64,000 bases of DNA from Podocnemis expansa (lineage: Eukaryota; Chordata; Testudines; Podocnemididae). The notes under the pieces are model-generated. The model was not told where the DNA came from, made no database searches, and saw nothing but the letters and a program-made list of their open reading frames with translations. Position 1 is the first letter of the stretch. Each line of letters opens with the position of its first letter. The DNA is taken from the NCBI GenBank assembly GCA_007922195.1, contig ML681997.1, positions 9,635,429 through 9,699,428 of the forward strand, in the 5' to 3' direction. The translations under genes and the position numbers were made by a program. Positions 53,220-64,000 of the stretch are shown piece after piece.

Positions 53220-53605
53220 GAATCTAGAGTATATTCTCCACCACACTGCAGCCATTTAAAAGGCCACCTGCTGCCCTCAATTCAGATGTACACAAGCCTA
53301 GGGGAGTAGCTTCTCTCAAGTGTCCATGTGTGGAAGAGAACTGGGCAAACAGGATGGTGGTGGTGTTGGGTCCCTCAACCTACCTGTGCTTCACTGCCTG
53401 AGGTGGCACTAAACTGAATGCTTTGCTGCATGAGGTGGCACAGATCCTATGCCTTCCTCTCTATTTTGATCCCACTTTTATGTAGCAGGAGCTCCTCAGT
53501 TCTGCTGTGAGGGGACACATGGATTTGATCTCATATGTTGGATTCCAGTGGCATCCTCTGTATGGAAATGCATAGGCTGCTTCTTATTTTTTTAAAAAAT
53601 CACAT
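53220..53605. other. Stretch with no gene seen
   Basis: A repeated 'gcatgaggtggcac'/'gcctgaggtggcac' motif near 53395-53440 is the only structure noted. Confidence 0.4.
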
Positions 53606-53683
53606 TGTCACAGGGTGGTACTAGCCCTTTAAAAAGGAGCAGGGCCAGTGCGCCCATACCTGGTCAGCTGACCCAAAGTGTGC

Positions 53684-53689
53684 TATAAA
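53684..53689 (+). promoter_or_regulatory. TATA-type motif in the LTR
   Basis: 'gctataaagag' lies about 78 bp after the LTR start, in the position expected for a U3 promoter. Confidence 0.45.
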
Positions 53690-53884
53690 GAGAAGGCACT
53701 GGGACCTAGTGCAGAGAATCCTGGTGAGTCAGGCCAGAAAGTCAGGCAGGAGAGGGGCAGAGAGTGCAGACACAAGGCCCTCATTTCTTGGTCCCTGGGA
53801 GTAGGGATGCAGCCCAGATGCTGGAAGATCCTGAGAAGTGACAGGCCCAGCCCCCTAGGAAGGGAAGCAATGGGAAGTTTATAA

Positions 53885-54168
53885 GGTATGTCTATACTGA
53901 CGGCAGCAAATTTGCCACCGTCAGTTCGGGCTTCCTCGAGCAGATTGTGGTGAGTGTGAAATAGCTGCACTGCTCCTGGAAGCTGACTCCAGAAGTCCGG
54001 AGGGTTAGGGGGCATAGTGGAAAGTCGACAGCAAGCAATTTGTGGTCACCTTCCCCTAATGTGTAATGGCAGCTTAAAAAGTCACCACCATTTCCAGAAG
54101 GAATTTTACACTCCTTGCATAAATGGCGGTTGACTGCTGCTGAATTTTGCCCAAGTGTAGACTAGGGC
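53885..54168. mobile_element. MITE of the GGTATGTC group
   Basis: It begins GGTATGTCTATACTG and ends AGTGTAGACTAGGGC, with TAA on both sides (53882-53884 and 54169-54171). Inner near-inverted pieces are 'actgacggcagcaaatttgc' and 'gttgactgctgctgaatttt'. It lacks the common core and the TTTCGAAA arms but shares ends and duplication length with the family. Confidence 0.8.
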
Positions 54169-54456
54169 TAAGATTTACTGTGGAGCCAGGAAACTGGAGT
54201 AGCATGAGCAGCAGGAAGGAAATTCCCTGAAAGAAGCTGCCAGTTTGCTACAAAGAGAAGTAGTGGGAGCCAGCTGTGAGGAAGGGACTGCCGAGAAGAA
54301 AGCCACATGTGGTGACGCTCAATGAACAGAGCACAGACGATTCCTGCAGGAATCCTTGAAGCAGGAAGAACTGAGAGGGGATAAGAGGAAAGTTCTGGGT
54401 AGCTTTCGCCGAGGTGATCTGAGCAAGTAGTTCAGTTAGTTTTCCCCTCTTTGAAG

Positions 54457-54462
54457 AATAAA
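54457..54462 (+). promoter_or_regulatory. LTR poly(A) signal
   Basis: AATAAA near the 3' end of the LTR-type element. Confidence 0.45.
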
Positions 54463-54502
54463 ACCCACCTGGAAAGAGACACATTGTGAGCTAGTGAAAT
54501 GT

Positions 54503-55705
54503 CATGGAATAATAGGGGTGGAAGAGACCTCATGAGGTCATCTAGTCCAACTCCCTGCTAAAAGCAGGACCACTCCCACTAAATCATCCCAGGTAGGGAT
54601 TTGTCTGAGACTTAAATGTTTCTAAAAATGGAGATTCTACCACCTCCCTAGGTAACCCATTCCAATAATTTACCACCCTCCTAGTGAGAAAGATTTTCCT
54701 AATACCCAACCTAGACCTCCCCAGCTGCAGCTTGACACCATTGTGCCTTTTTCTGTCTTCTGTTACTACTGAGAAAAGCCTAGCTCTCTCCTCTTTAGAG
54801 CACCCCTTCACGGAGTTGAAGGTTGCTTCAAATCCCCCCTCAGTCTTCTCTTCTGAAGGCTAAATAAGCCTAGTTCCTTCAGTCTCTCCTAGTAAGTCAT
54901 GTGCCCCAGCCCCCTAATCATTTTTGTTGCCCTCCACTGGACTCTTTCTAATTTGTCAACATCCCTGTATAGTGCAGAGCCCAAAACTGGACACAGTATT
55001 CCAGATGTGGCCTCACCAGTGCATTATAGAGAGGAACAATCACATCCCTCAATCTGCTGGCAACACTCCTACTGATGCAGCCCAATATGCCATTGGCCTT
55101 TTTGGCAACAAGAGCGCATTGTTGACTCATATCCAGCTTCCCATCCACCATTACCTCCAGGTCCTTTTCTCTTAGCTGATTGGTCCCCAGTCTGTAGCAA
55201 TAGATGGGATTGTTCTGTCCTAAGTGCAGGACTTTGCATTTGTCCCTGTTGAACCTGATGAGATTTCATTTGGCCCAATGGTCCAATTTGTCTAGGTCTC
55301 CCTGAATCCTATCCCTACCCTCCAGGGTGTTTACCATCCCCCCCCCCCCCCGAGCCTTAAAATCTATCCCATCATCCAGATTATTAATAAAGATGTTGAA
55401 CAGAACTGGGCTCAGGACCAGCCACTGGGGCACTTCACTAGTTAGTGGTTACCAACTAGATACTGAGCCATTGATCCCTACCTGCTGAGCCCAATGGTCT
55501 GGCCAGCTTTCCATCCACTTTATGGCCCATTCATCCAAACCATACTTCCCTAGCTTGCTGACAAGAATGCTGTGGGAAACCGTATCAAATGCTTTGCTAA
55601 AGTCGAGGTATGTCACAACAGCTATTCCGGCATCCACATATCTAGTCATCTCACCATAGAAGGCGATCAGGTTGGTCAAGTACGATTTGCCCTTGTCCAT
55701 CTTGT
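54503..55705 (-). pseudogene. CR1 ORF2 remnant, reverse-transcriptase to C-terminus
   Basis: On the minus strand the first frame (55449-55754) includes YLDFSKAFDTVSH, a conserved RT block, and KYGLDEWAIKWMESW. The next (54948-55151) has [20 protein letters not shown] and [11 protein letters not shown]. The last (54584-54811) has [13 protein letters not shown] and RRVVNYWNGLPREVVESPF. These are consecutive CR1 ORF2 blocks, with the 3' end near 54503. The RT F-A-D-D box should lie near 55330-55350, where only a poly-C run is present, so the active site is lost. This is the least diverged CR1 copy in the window. Confidence 0.9.
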
Positions 55706-55739
55706 TACACACATAGATTTTTATTATTTTAGTTATAGT

Positions 55740-55850
55740 CCAGTAGCATCCCAAGGCCCAAATCAGAATCGGTCCCCATTAGGCCAGGCGCTGCACACGC
55801 ACACACAACACTGTAAGTTCTGTTCCCCGTGAGCACTTAAAATTAAAGCG
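55740..55850 (-). mobile_element. MIR-like 3'-end fragment
   Basis: 'cggtccccattaggccaggc', 'gctgcacacgcacacacaac' and 'ctgttccccgtgagcactta' follow the reversed MIR-type 3' end, as at 29815-29920. Confidence 0.55.
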
Positions 55851-56042
55851 TATCATTTGAATGTGATGCTGGCATCTCTGGGGAAACTTTTCTATTTGGG
55901 AATTATGCCACTTTTTTTTTCTTCAAGGCTTTGGACCAGTCACATAACCCTTACCCACATGTTCTCCTTGCTCACAGTAAAAACCCACTCAATGGAACCG
56001 CTCACCGGCCTAGGAACCCAGTGTAAAACCTGTGTCGGTGAG

Positions 56043-56371
56043 CAGGAGCATCATTACCCCAGGGAAAGACCTGGGTACCAGGCCCAGGCCTGGGCTCAAG
56101 CCCAGCCCCACCCCCTGACCCTGATCCAGAGTTAGGGCCCCAGGTTCCTGCCACTGCCAACCCAGTCCCTGACCAGGGCCGGGGCTGGGTAAGGTAGTGG
56201 CTGCCATGGGTGATCAAGGTCAGGAGAGGCAGGCGGCACCATGGCCGGCCAGGCCCTGGATACCCAGCCAGGGATGGGGATGGCAGAGGCAGGGGGTGCC
56301 CCAGGCATTTGGGCACTGGCACTGGGACTCGGGGCACATGCCCTGTGTGCCATGTGCCAGTGATGCCCCTG
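56043..56371. mobile_element. hAT-type MITE, GC-rich
   Basis: The ends CAGGAGCATCATTACCCC and GCCAGTGATGCCCCTG are inverted repeats. TCGGTGAG (56035-56042) and TCTATGAG (56372-56379) match 6 of 8. Same end class as 35206-35620. Overlapping frames at 56002-56436 are artefacts of its composition. Confidence 0.82.
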
Positions 56372-56379
56372 TCTATGAG

Positions 56380-57527
56380 AGGAGAATGGATGGAACATTT
56401 TTATTTCTTCATATCTCATTTATGCCTATAGGTTGATTCCTCACTTGAACTTCCCCTGTTTTGCAATTTGTGATCCCCTTCACATGAATTAAGTTGTGTC
56501 TTGAGCATAAGATTATAAAGTCAGGTGAAATTTAAGCAGCAGGAGCAGATAAACACCTAAGCAACAGAAAGATCATGTGTTTACCCAAATACCTGTACAC
56601 AGAGCACAGCTTACTGCATAGGCATCTACTGAGACCAATGAGAGGACAGGGTTGGCCCTAAAATAGATAATGAAAATAGAGAAAGTGATTGGTTGGCAAA
56701 AATTGTCTCTATGAATGTTGCAAATTTTTCCCTGAGGCATCACAGGATCTTTGAACTCAACATGCAAACATTATTTTGCATTGTTGTGTGCTTTTTAGTC
56801 ACAAAGTGACATTTTAGAGTTACTTCAGTATATAGTCTTCACCATAAGAACAAGGCAGGAGTTCTTCTCTGACAGTGCTAGATCAATCACATCGTAACAA
56901 ATATAAGTAAGTGTATATATTCCATCCTCCCTGATAGTCTGAAAATGACACTTTGGGGTCTCTTTAATGGAGTTTCTAAAGCAGGTTGCAGTGTAGAAAG
57001 AAACCACTTAGAAGTTGCACTTTTATAGTTAAATGTCACTTCTTAAACAACTTGACTCTGAAAAAGAAAATTTACAAAAACTGGTATGTCTATAATTCAT
57101 TTAAAAAGTCCTTCAAAAATTTCAAACTCAGCCAGACTAGAAGAAACGATATGCAAAATACTTTGCTAATGTGACATTCAGGTCACAATTTCAGTTACAC
57201 AAGTCAGGAAAATAATAGGAACTTTCATTACACTAATATAACACATATGTAGCAATTCAAAATGCTACATCTACATATAAGCTACTGATGAATGTGCCAG
57301 GTCTTGCTTTGTGCCTGATACACAGAGGGTATGAATCTGTTACAGCTGTATCATGGGAGCATTTGTCTTTTAGGTCGTGCTGTAGGAGCCAATGTTTTTA
57401 ACATAGGAAGTGCGAATGTGTTGGCCCAAATGGTGGCCATGATATAGTCATAAAAGAAATTGCGCTTCCTTCCTGTTACATTGTATTATATATCAAATAG
57501 TAAAGCCACATTGCTAAAGCAGTAGAA
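56380..57527. other. Unique AT-rich stretch, no gene seen
   Basis: Short frames only; no recognised domain or repeat end. Confidence 0.4.
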
Positions 57528-57967
57528 CAGGGGCGCCAATCTTTTCAGTAATATGGCACACTTCAATGAGACAAGCAATTCCATGGCATGTCCACTTCCT
57601 TCAGCTGAATTTATTGCTCATGAACATCACATTTACTACAGTTACGGTCTTACTAGAGAGGTTTGCAACAAAGTGCATTCACCAAGCTAAAGAGGGATCA
57701 TTAACATTTCAAATCCACTGGAAAAAAAATACATCTCATTTCAATTTCACCCTTTGGCCACCTGCATTTAGAATGTTCACATTTTAGAATTGAAAGACCA
57801 ATACATTGCTTTTAATTTGTTGATTACTTTTCATGAGTTTTATGAGTTGTAATTTTGATTGGAGACAATATTATTTAAGGTAAAACATTGTTTGTTTTAA
57901 ATAGATTTTCATTACTTTTGTACAAAATTTCATGGTATACCAGTGGCACGCTGGTTGAAAACCAGTG
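57528..57967. mobile_element. Decayed hAT-type MITE
   Basis: 'caggggcgccaatcttttca' and 'ggcacgctggttgaaaaccagtg' at the two ends, plus inner 'atatggcacacttcaatgag' and 'ttcatggtataccagtggca', are typical of hAT MITEs with the 'ggcaca' inner block. The flanking 8-mers CAGTAGAA and CTGTAGGT match 5 of 8 only. Confidence 0.65.
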
Positions 57968-58577
57968 CTGTAGGTGACCAAAGCAGCAATGCATATTTTA
58001 CATTATGTGAAGCTTCTTTGGAAGAACAGATCACTCTTAGCTTGCTTTTTGGTTGAATTTTAAATTCGCTAACACTAAAACTACCTTTATAGTTAGTATT
58101 GCTCCTCCTGCTTCTGTAACTTGCAGAACAGGTCAGCCAGTGTCACTGGGAATGGCTGAACTAACCCATTCCTGCTGCTGCTAATGAGGATTCATTTAAA
58201 TATAGGGTCTGATGGCAGAGCAAGTGGAGAGGCCTTAAATCCTAAATGCAATTATCTATAAGGAATTAAGAAACAAAAGGTTATTGTTAAAGTAAATCAT
58301 CTGAATTTCCTTTGTGTGTGCCCTTGACAAACTAAAAGCAAAGCAAGGCTCTACTGCCAGACATTAAAATGCTAAATTCATCATTAAATCCGGCAACAAA
58401 AGCTTAATAGGGAACCATGTTAGAATGGCACCAAGTCCCTTCCTTACTATACGTAATGTTTAATCAGAGCAACCAATAAGGCAGCCTGCAGAAGACACTG
58501 TGCTTTTTGAGTAGCTTTGCAATCGGACTTGATGGTTTGCTGTTAGCTGTAAGGTTAAATTTTACATAAACATCTTT
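57968..58577. other. Stretch with no gene seen
   Basis: Unique in appearance; nothing recognised. Confidence 0.4.
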
Positions 58578-59076
58578 GGCTATGTCTACATTGGGAATTT
58601 AGTTCAAATTAAGGAGGCTTAATTCAGACGAAATTAGTCCATGGCCATACTGGCTTTCTTTAGTTTGAACTAAGGAAAGCTCAATTCAAACTTGTAACAC
58701 CTGCCGTTAGTTCGAACTAATGGTTAGTTTGAACTTATTATTTCGACCTAACCCAATGGAGTTATGTTAATTCGAACTAACCATTAGTTTGAACTAGAGG
58801 CAGTTTGACCTTCTTCCTCCCAGGGTGCCTTCCTCTTTTTATGGATTGGGTGGGGGCATGGCCCTTCTTGGCTGCCATGTTGCCACACTTCCCATGGTGT
58901 CCCCTTCCTAAGCCAAACTAGCAAGTCCTATCCATGGACATGCTAGTTCGATTTAGATTTCTAGTGTGGACATGCTAATTCAAACTAAGTTAGTTCGAAT
59001 TAATCACAATTAGTTTGAATTAATTAATTCAAACTAACTTGGTTCAAATTAGCATTCTCAAGTATAAGACATAGCC
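58578..59076. mobile_element. TTAGTTCGAACTAA-armed MITE with the shared core
   Basis: It starts GGCTATGTCTACATTGGG and ends AGACATAGCC, flanked by TTT and CTT. The arms are TTAGTTCGAACTAA-type palindromes. The middle (58803-58946), read on the minus strand, holds the same core as 12151-12290: 'gacttgctagtttggc', 'gtgtggcaacatggc', 'ccatgcccccacccaa' and 'gcaccctgggaggaagaagg'. Non-coding. 499 bp. Confidence 0.9.
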
Positions 59077-60259
59077 CTTGAGACCTGTTATTGCATTTAA
59101 GCCTCCTTCTCAGCTTCGTGGGGAGAAACAACCCCTTGAAGCTTTCTCATTCAGGATAAAGGGGGCTAATGTGGTATAATGATTTTATCTTTATTTCCAC
59201 CAGATTTGCACCACAGGACCTGTGGAGTTAGGTGGCTGAGTACTGGAATCCTGCTGGGAGGCACCACTGTGGCTGACATATCAGGCAGGCTGGAGTGACT
59301 TTATGGGCAGAAAAGTCTAGTGCCTAGGGCAGAGCCCTCCTAAGAGAGGAATTATAGCAGCAGTCAAGCTTGGGGAAAAGGCCTGGGTGAGAGTTGTTTG
59401 CTTTTTCTGTAATAATTTTGCAACAAAGAGGGGACTGTTTTCATGCCTTTACTCTGTATGATACAGCCTGATGAACTCTGGTCCAGCTGGGGTTGTAAGG
59501 ATGCCCCCGCGACCCCCAGAAGTGGTGTTCTTCTGTATATTTTTCTGTACGGCTCTGGTCTTACAGAGCATTTCTAGGCTGAGCTCTTCATGGCAAGGAC
59601 CTGTCACGCCTGGGATCATTACTGAACATGCGTAAAAGGGGAAATAGAAGAACAGCTCAGATAGAAAATACAGATTCTCTCTATTTACAACCTCATTGCT
59701 AACAAAACACAGGTATGGCAAACAGATCTAATTAACCACTCTGAGACATAGACCTTTTGTACCAGCACTGGGCTGGTTACATCCTTGTGTTTATTTGCCT
59801 CTTTAGCCACAGGCCTACAGCAGTATTGCAAAATGGGCAGTCTTTGCCACTTAAGGCAGCCTTCCATTAAACAGAAAGCAAAAAGGGAGAGGTTGGAAAG
59901 AGTAGAAATAAGGTTGTAAAGAAAAAGGACACACAGAAGAGGGAAATGGGGTACAAAATCTCACATCACAGGTGGTATTTGGGATTTAGCCAGAGGTGGT
60001 AATATCATCTGTGTCTTCCCCTCTGACCTGGTCAGGACATCTTTCAGGACTGGGACAACAAATGTCCAATGGCATCTTGGAGAGTCCCACGAAATGATGG
60101 GCAGGCAGCCATGGTGGAGAAGCTCACTTTTTTCTTTTTTTCCTGGCTCTCAGGCAGCAATGCTTGGTAGCCAGCGTCATCTTCTTGATCTTCCCCCACC
60201 CAAATTCTTTTCCTTTAAGAGCCCAGAAACATAGATGATGATCAAGTAGGCCATACCCT
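59077..60259. other. Stretch with no gene seen
   Basis: 59210-59430 and 59440-59870 have the mixed composition of degraded retroelement sequence, but no ends, motifs or domains could be named. Confidence 0.35.
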
Positions 60260-60770
60260 CAGGGCCAGATCAATGTAGGGGCTTTAGAGGCTGCAGCCTT
60301 GGCCATGAGCTAAAGGGGAGGTCCCACCAACCCATAAACAGCTGTTTTCATTCAGGCGAGCACAGCATTGGTGGGGCCTGAGGGATACTGGGGTGCAAGG
60401 GGACCTTGCTGAGAGACAGGGGTGCTGGGTGGGAGGGGATGGCTGGCATGAAGTGTGGTCTACAGCAGCAGCTTCAGGGCCAGATACTTGTCCACCGTGC
60501 TGGGGCCCCCAGCGGCCTGACTAAAGAGACCAGCCATGCCAACATGAGCCATGAGGGCCCTGACACTGTGGCCTGACCGTATTTCACCACCCCTGGCCCT
60601 GGAGCCATCACTGGAGGCAATACCACATGTCAGTCAGTCCTGCCCTGGAGCACCCTGGAGCTGCTGAGGCAGACCAATCAACTCAAGGGTGGGGTAGGGC
60701 AGGAGCACCATGGCCTCTGGGCCCACGGCCCCAGCCTCCCAGTTTTGAGCACCAACCCACTCCCAGGCAG
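60260..60770. mobile_element. Possible hAT-type fragment, GC-rich
   Basis: 'cagggccagatcaatgtagg' at 60260 looks like a hAT left end, followed by a GC-rich interior as in the other hAT copies. No right end or duplication was found. Confidence 0.35.
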
Positions 60771-61585
60771 GATATCTAATTTCCTAGATGCCCATTTTTG
60801 TTCATTGATTTCTGATCCCCTGCTTTTCTTGTTTTCCATCTATTTAACACAGTCCCTGAATTATATCAAGAGGCCCTCTTGTTGGCACTTATTTGTCTCC
60901 CTTTTACACCTTTTCCCATCAGCATTAGTTGTCAAAGATTGTTGTGACGTTTTAATAACTTCCATTCACACTTGAGTTCATCATTAGGATAAATGTGTAG
61001 AGCCACTTGTCACAACAGGGGCTGTATGTGTTTGGGGTTGTCATGTTAATTTTTGTCTGTGGAAGAGTGCAGAGTGATTTGTGTAGATTTTTGTGGGTGG
61101 CAAATGAAGGGTGTGTGCTGTGGTGAACAGCTGGGTGTTTGGGTTCATCATGCATGCTGGTTGTGGTGTCATGCTGGGAAATTTGTGCAGGTGGAAGCTG
61201 GTGCCCAAGTGTTGCAGCTGAGCCAGGTAATCCACCATCTGGGCTGTCGCATGCCTACAGCTCTGAAATTGTTGGATGCAAATTAGCTCCACCCTTACTC
61301 TACTGCTATTGCTGACATCAGTGGTCTAGGACTCTTGGCACAGCCTAGCTACAGGCCTGAATGTATCCGTACATGACCAGGGTGTAATTGGAAAGACCAA
61401 AAGGCTGAGGTCTTAAAAATTGGATTGCAGTGGACTGTAAGCCAGTGATGATTCAGACTGGCAATGTTTGGAATAAAGAGCGCTCAGCCAGCTCATAGCT
61501 TCACCCTGACTCAGCAGGTATTTTAGACTTCAGAGTGATATTCCTGGACTCTTATACAGATCATTGTATGCACTGCCACTGCACA
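60771..61585. other. Stretch with no gene seen
   Basis: Short overlapping frames near 60950-61290 lie in GT-rich sequence. No domain recognised. Confidence 0.4.
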
Positions 61586-61649
61586 GGGTATGTCTGCATA
61601 GCTAATTCAGATGTGATTGTATCATGGATACTGTGCTATATCAAGACCA
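61586..61649. mobile_element. MITE left-end fragment
   Basis: 'gggtatgtctgcatagctaa' resembles the GG(C/G)TATGTCTACAC end. No right end is visible. Confidence 0.35.
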
Positions 61650-62165
61650 GATGACAGTAACAGACGCCTAGAAGCGAGGCGTATAATCCCCAGAATGCAC
61701 TGGGTGTTCTTCCCTGCAAACTAGCTGGAGTTAATAGAGGGTAATTAGAGCAGCTGAGGCCAGTCAAGACTAGCCAGGTGCCTGATTAAAAAAAATCCTG
61801 CTCTCAACAAACAGGGCACAAGCTGGAGGAAGAGTAGGAAAAGTGCTGAGTGGAGTAAAGTGTCATGTGGAGAACCTGAAAGGCGTTGAAGGTATAAACC
61901 CCTGAAGGGAAAAACCTGTAAGTCCGAGGGAAGAAGCCTTACTCAAGCAGAGCGGGCAATGGCCCAAGGGAAAGCGAAAGCTACAGTCAAGCAGCACAGA
62001 TCTGATACTAAGGGCCCCTTGGCTGGGACCCAGAGTAGTGGGTGGGCCTGGATCCTTCCCGCCCCCTCATGGGACCTTAATAGAGAGGCTCCCCTCTTGG
62101 AGAAGGGGCAACTGGGGGCACCGTAACCCACTATCTACAGGAAAAGTGTGAGTCCCACCAGAGGA
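61650..62165 (+). mobile_element. Possible LTR-type or leader fragment
   Basis: The sequence has the purine-rich style of the LTR-type regions at 46493 and 53606 ('gagcagctgaggccagtcaa', 'gaggtataaacccctgaagg', 'ggacccagagtagtgggtgg'). Identity is uncertain and no ends were found. Confidence 0.35.
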
Positions 62166-64000
62166 GAGCTGGCAGTTTTTCACAGTGCACATACCTTTGC
62201 AAGCTTTAATTTAGCTAGTGCCGGTAACAGTAGCTGTGAAGACAAAGTATCATGAGGTTCTGCATGGGTTAGCAACCCAAGTGTGTCCCCAGGGTTCCCT
62301 GTGGCTTTCCACTGCCTATGATAATCCCTCTATGGTGCTTTTTCCCCCCACTGCATCGACTCTCTCCTCTCCTATTCCTAGAGGGAATGCTTCGCAAAAT
62401 AGATGTAGGGGGAGTGAAGAGAAACAAGAGGGAGTTTGCTGTTGCCTCAGTTTCTTAGCTCTCTAAGCATATTGACCCATGCAAAAGGAAAGAAGGTCTA
62501 ACGTCTGGTATGGTAAAGTCAAAAGGGAGACCATGATATCCTAATGGATGCAGAACACGGCTAAAAAGGACATACCATATGGGGTGATGGGACTGTTTGA
62601 AAGATTGGTGAAGCCTGTATTCAACACAGAAGAAAGTGGAGGAGGGAGTGCAGAAAGTCCTGAAGGAGGGAGACGTGATCAGAGAAGTGTGACAGGAGAA
62701 TCAGCTTTATGGCTACATTCCAGATGGAACCGTGCTTTGTCTCTCTCTGAGCTTGTTCACCGAGTGTTGTCATTCTGGATTCTAAGAATAAAATGTGTGT
62801 GATATTTTAACCTTTCCCAAAGAGTGTTTTATGTATTTTAGCTAACTTCTCTGTATGTAGGCTTTGAACAGAACACTTCAGTCCTATATTTCAAACGAGG
62901 CTTAGGAGCCAAAAATCTCATTGAAAGTCAATGAGACATAAGCACTAAGTCACTTAGGAGCTTTTGAAAAATCTTACCCCTGGTCTAATGTCTTGGTAGG
63001 GAGTATAGAGCTGGAGAGGCAGTTTCTGGAAATGTAGGAAAAATATACGGGGATTGGGCCTATTTAAAGCCAGCAGTCGTATTTCCACTGAGTTTAATTA
63101 TCTTTGGTTCAGGGCTTTGAGATTTGGCCCTCAGTAAGTTAGGGAGTCAACCGTTATTTCACAGCTGCAAGCATAGTTGAGACGACACATGGTGGCAGAG
63201 CTGGGAGCCAGAGTGAGAAAGTGGAGATGAGAAGACTTCAAGGGTGGGATAGTTGGGAAGATCTGAGGGAGGAAAGAGATTGGCAGAGACAAAACAGGAC
63301 TGAGGGTAAAGTAACTAGGACAGCGAGTGGAGATAAATTTGGGGGGAATCAGAGTAGAGGTGTTAACTCACAGAAAGTTTAGGACAAGAAGTGGAGCAGG
63401 ACTTGGGCACGGAGCGATGCTCAGAAGGGGGAACCTTGACAGAAGTGATCAAGAAGCGGTGCTAAAGCTAACAGAAAATCAGATGAAAGCAAAAGGAGAA
63501 GATGAGGAAAGAACAGCATCATCAAAGACAACTGATAACACATGCAGAATAAGGCCCGCATGTGTCAGTTAAACACATGATGCTCTAAACTATTTTCCAA
63601 CTTTAAAAAAAATTGATTGTAAGTTAACGGAGCCCCCAAGAGCTTTAATATACATGATTGATGCTTATATAACAGATCACGCTAGGCCTCACTGATGGAG
63701 TTAATACTACAGAAGTTACATGGGTGAAGTATTTTTGAAAAATTACTTCTATGTACGGGGAGATGCAGAATCTTTCCTAGATCTAAAAAGGCATCTCTTT
63801 CCACCTTTTTTTCCTGAAAGAACCATAGTTACTAAGCATTTATAAAAAATAATAATAATCCCTACTGGTACCATTTAATTCCTCCATATTTTATACACAC
63901 ACAAGGTGTTTAGATTGTGTATGTGCTTCTTTCAGTGTCCTGGAAGAAAGCCACATTGGCTAGAGGTAGCCATCTGCACAGTACACTATATATTGTGGGG
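62166..64000. other. Stretch with no gene seen
   Basis: The frame at 62548-62802 ends near 'aagaataaaatgtgtgtgat', a possible poly(A) signal at 62786. This could mark the end of another retroelement piece, but no domain or terminal pair supports it. The rest is AT-rich and unique in appearance. Confidence 0.35.

Larger units (their letters stand above)
53606..54500 (+). mobile_element. LTR-type element interrupted by a MITE
   Basis: It starts TGTCACAGGGTGGTACTAG and reads 'ccctttaaaaaggagcaggg', a TATA-type motif at 53684, and a long purine-rich stretch. AATAAA at 54457 comes near the end, before CR1 sequence starts. The order of promoter motif, purine-rich tract and poly(A) signal is that of an LTR. 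The MITE at 53885-54168 lies inside. No partner LTR or coding region is in the window. Confidence 0.6.

Noticed and set aside
52933..53220. 5-bp CTAAG duplication instead of 3-bp TAA
   Set aside because: Both readings fit this one copy, but the copies at 8536, 11527, 48569 and 53885 support three bases consistently.
1..64000. CRISPR array
   Set aside because: No regularly spaced identical repeats with unique spacers exist, and the sequence is clearly vertebrate. The recurring palindromes are MITE arms.

Overview
This window reads as vertebrate nuclear DNA, almost certainly from a cryptodiran turtle. It contains many copies of a tRNA-headed SINE of the turtle Cry I/PolIII type, 5'-truncated CR1 LINEs with sauropsid-type 3' ends, MIR-like SINE pieces and many hAT-type non-autonomous DNA transposons. 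One SINE form has a body reading 'gctttcgtgggagaaaatccc', which I associate with softshell turtles; that narrower placement is a guess. No spliced host gene, tRNA gene, rRNA gene or CRISPR array could be supported. The window is best read as intergenic or deep intronic sequence, and nearly all long open frames lie in GC-rich transposon interiors or microsatellites.

Layout. 0-4.4 kb: a MITE end, a broken CR1 reverse-transcriptase fragment, small hAT elements and a full-length SINE. 6.0-9.1 kb: a decayed DIRS-like element with inverted terminal repeats and tyrosine-recombinase remnants, interrupted by a SINE, a hAT and a MITE. 11.5-12.5 kb: two palindromic MITEs. 13.3-21 kb: three hAT elements (two GC-rich) and an unidentified acidic frame. 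24.7-30.7 kb: hAT elements, two fold-back SINEs, an LTR split by a hAT, and a MIR split by another hAT. 30.9-34.2 kb: mostly unique sequence after a (GT)n tract with an assembly gap. 34.2-39 kb: CR1s in both orientations and two fold-back SINEs. 40.8-44.5 kb: one CR1 carrying a hAT-in-hAT nest and a solo LTR. 44.8-46.8 kb: a related LTR with leader, holding a fold-back SINE. 47.8-50 kb: a SINE/hAT/MITE nest. 50-64 kb: CR1, LTR, hAT and MITE copies with unique spacers.

Three observations stand out. (1) A family of palindrome-armed MITEs shares the terminus GG(C/G)TATGTC and 3-bp target duplications. Three copies with unlike arms carry one common GC-rich core of about 140 bp. (2) Six SINE insertions are fold-backs (body joined to an inverted body or head). 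At least two are bounded by a single target duplication, so each looks like one insertion event. (3) Nested insertions give relative ages and, in one case, a natural empty site that fixes the MITE ends to the base.

Coordinates of repeat ends supported by target duplications are good to a base or two. Ends of CR1, LTR and MIR fragments were judged by eye and may be off by tens of bases. Family names come from recognised hallmarks, not from a database search.
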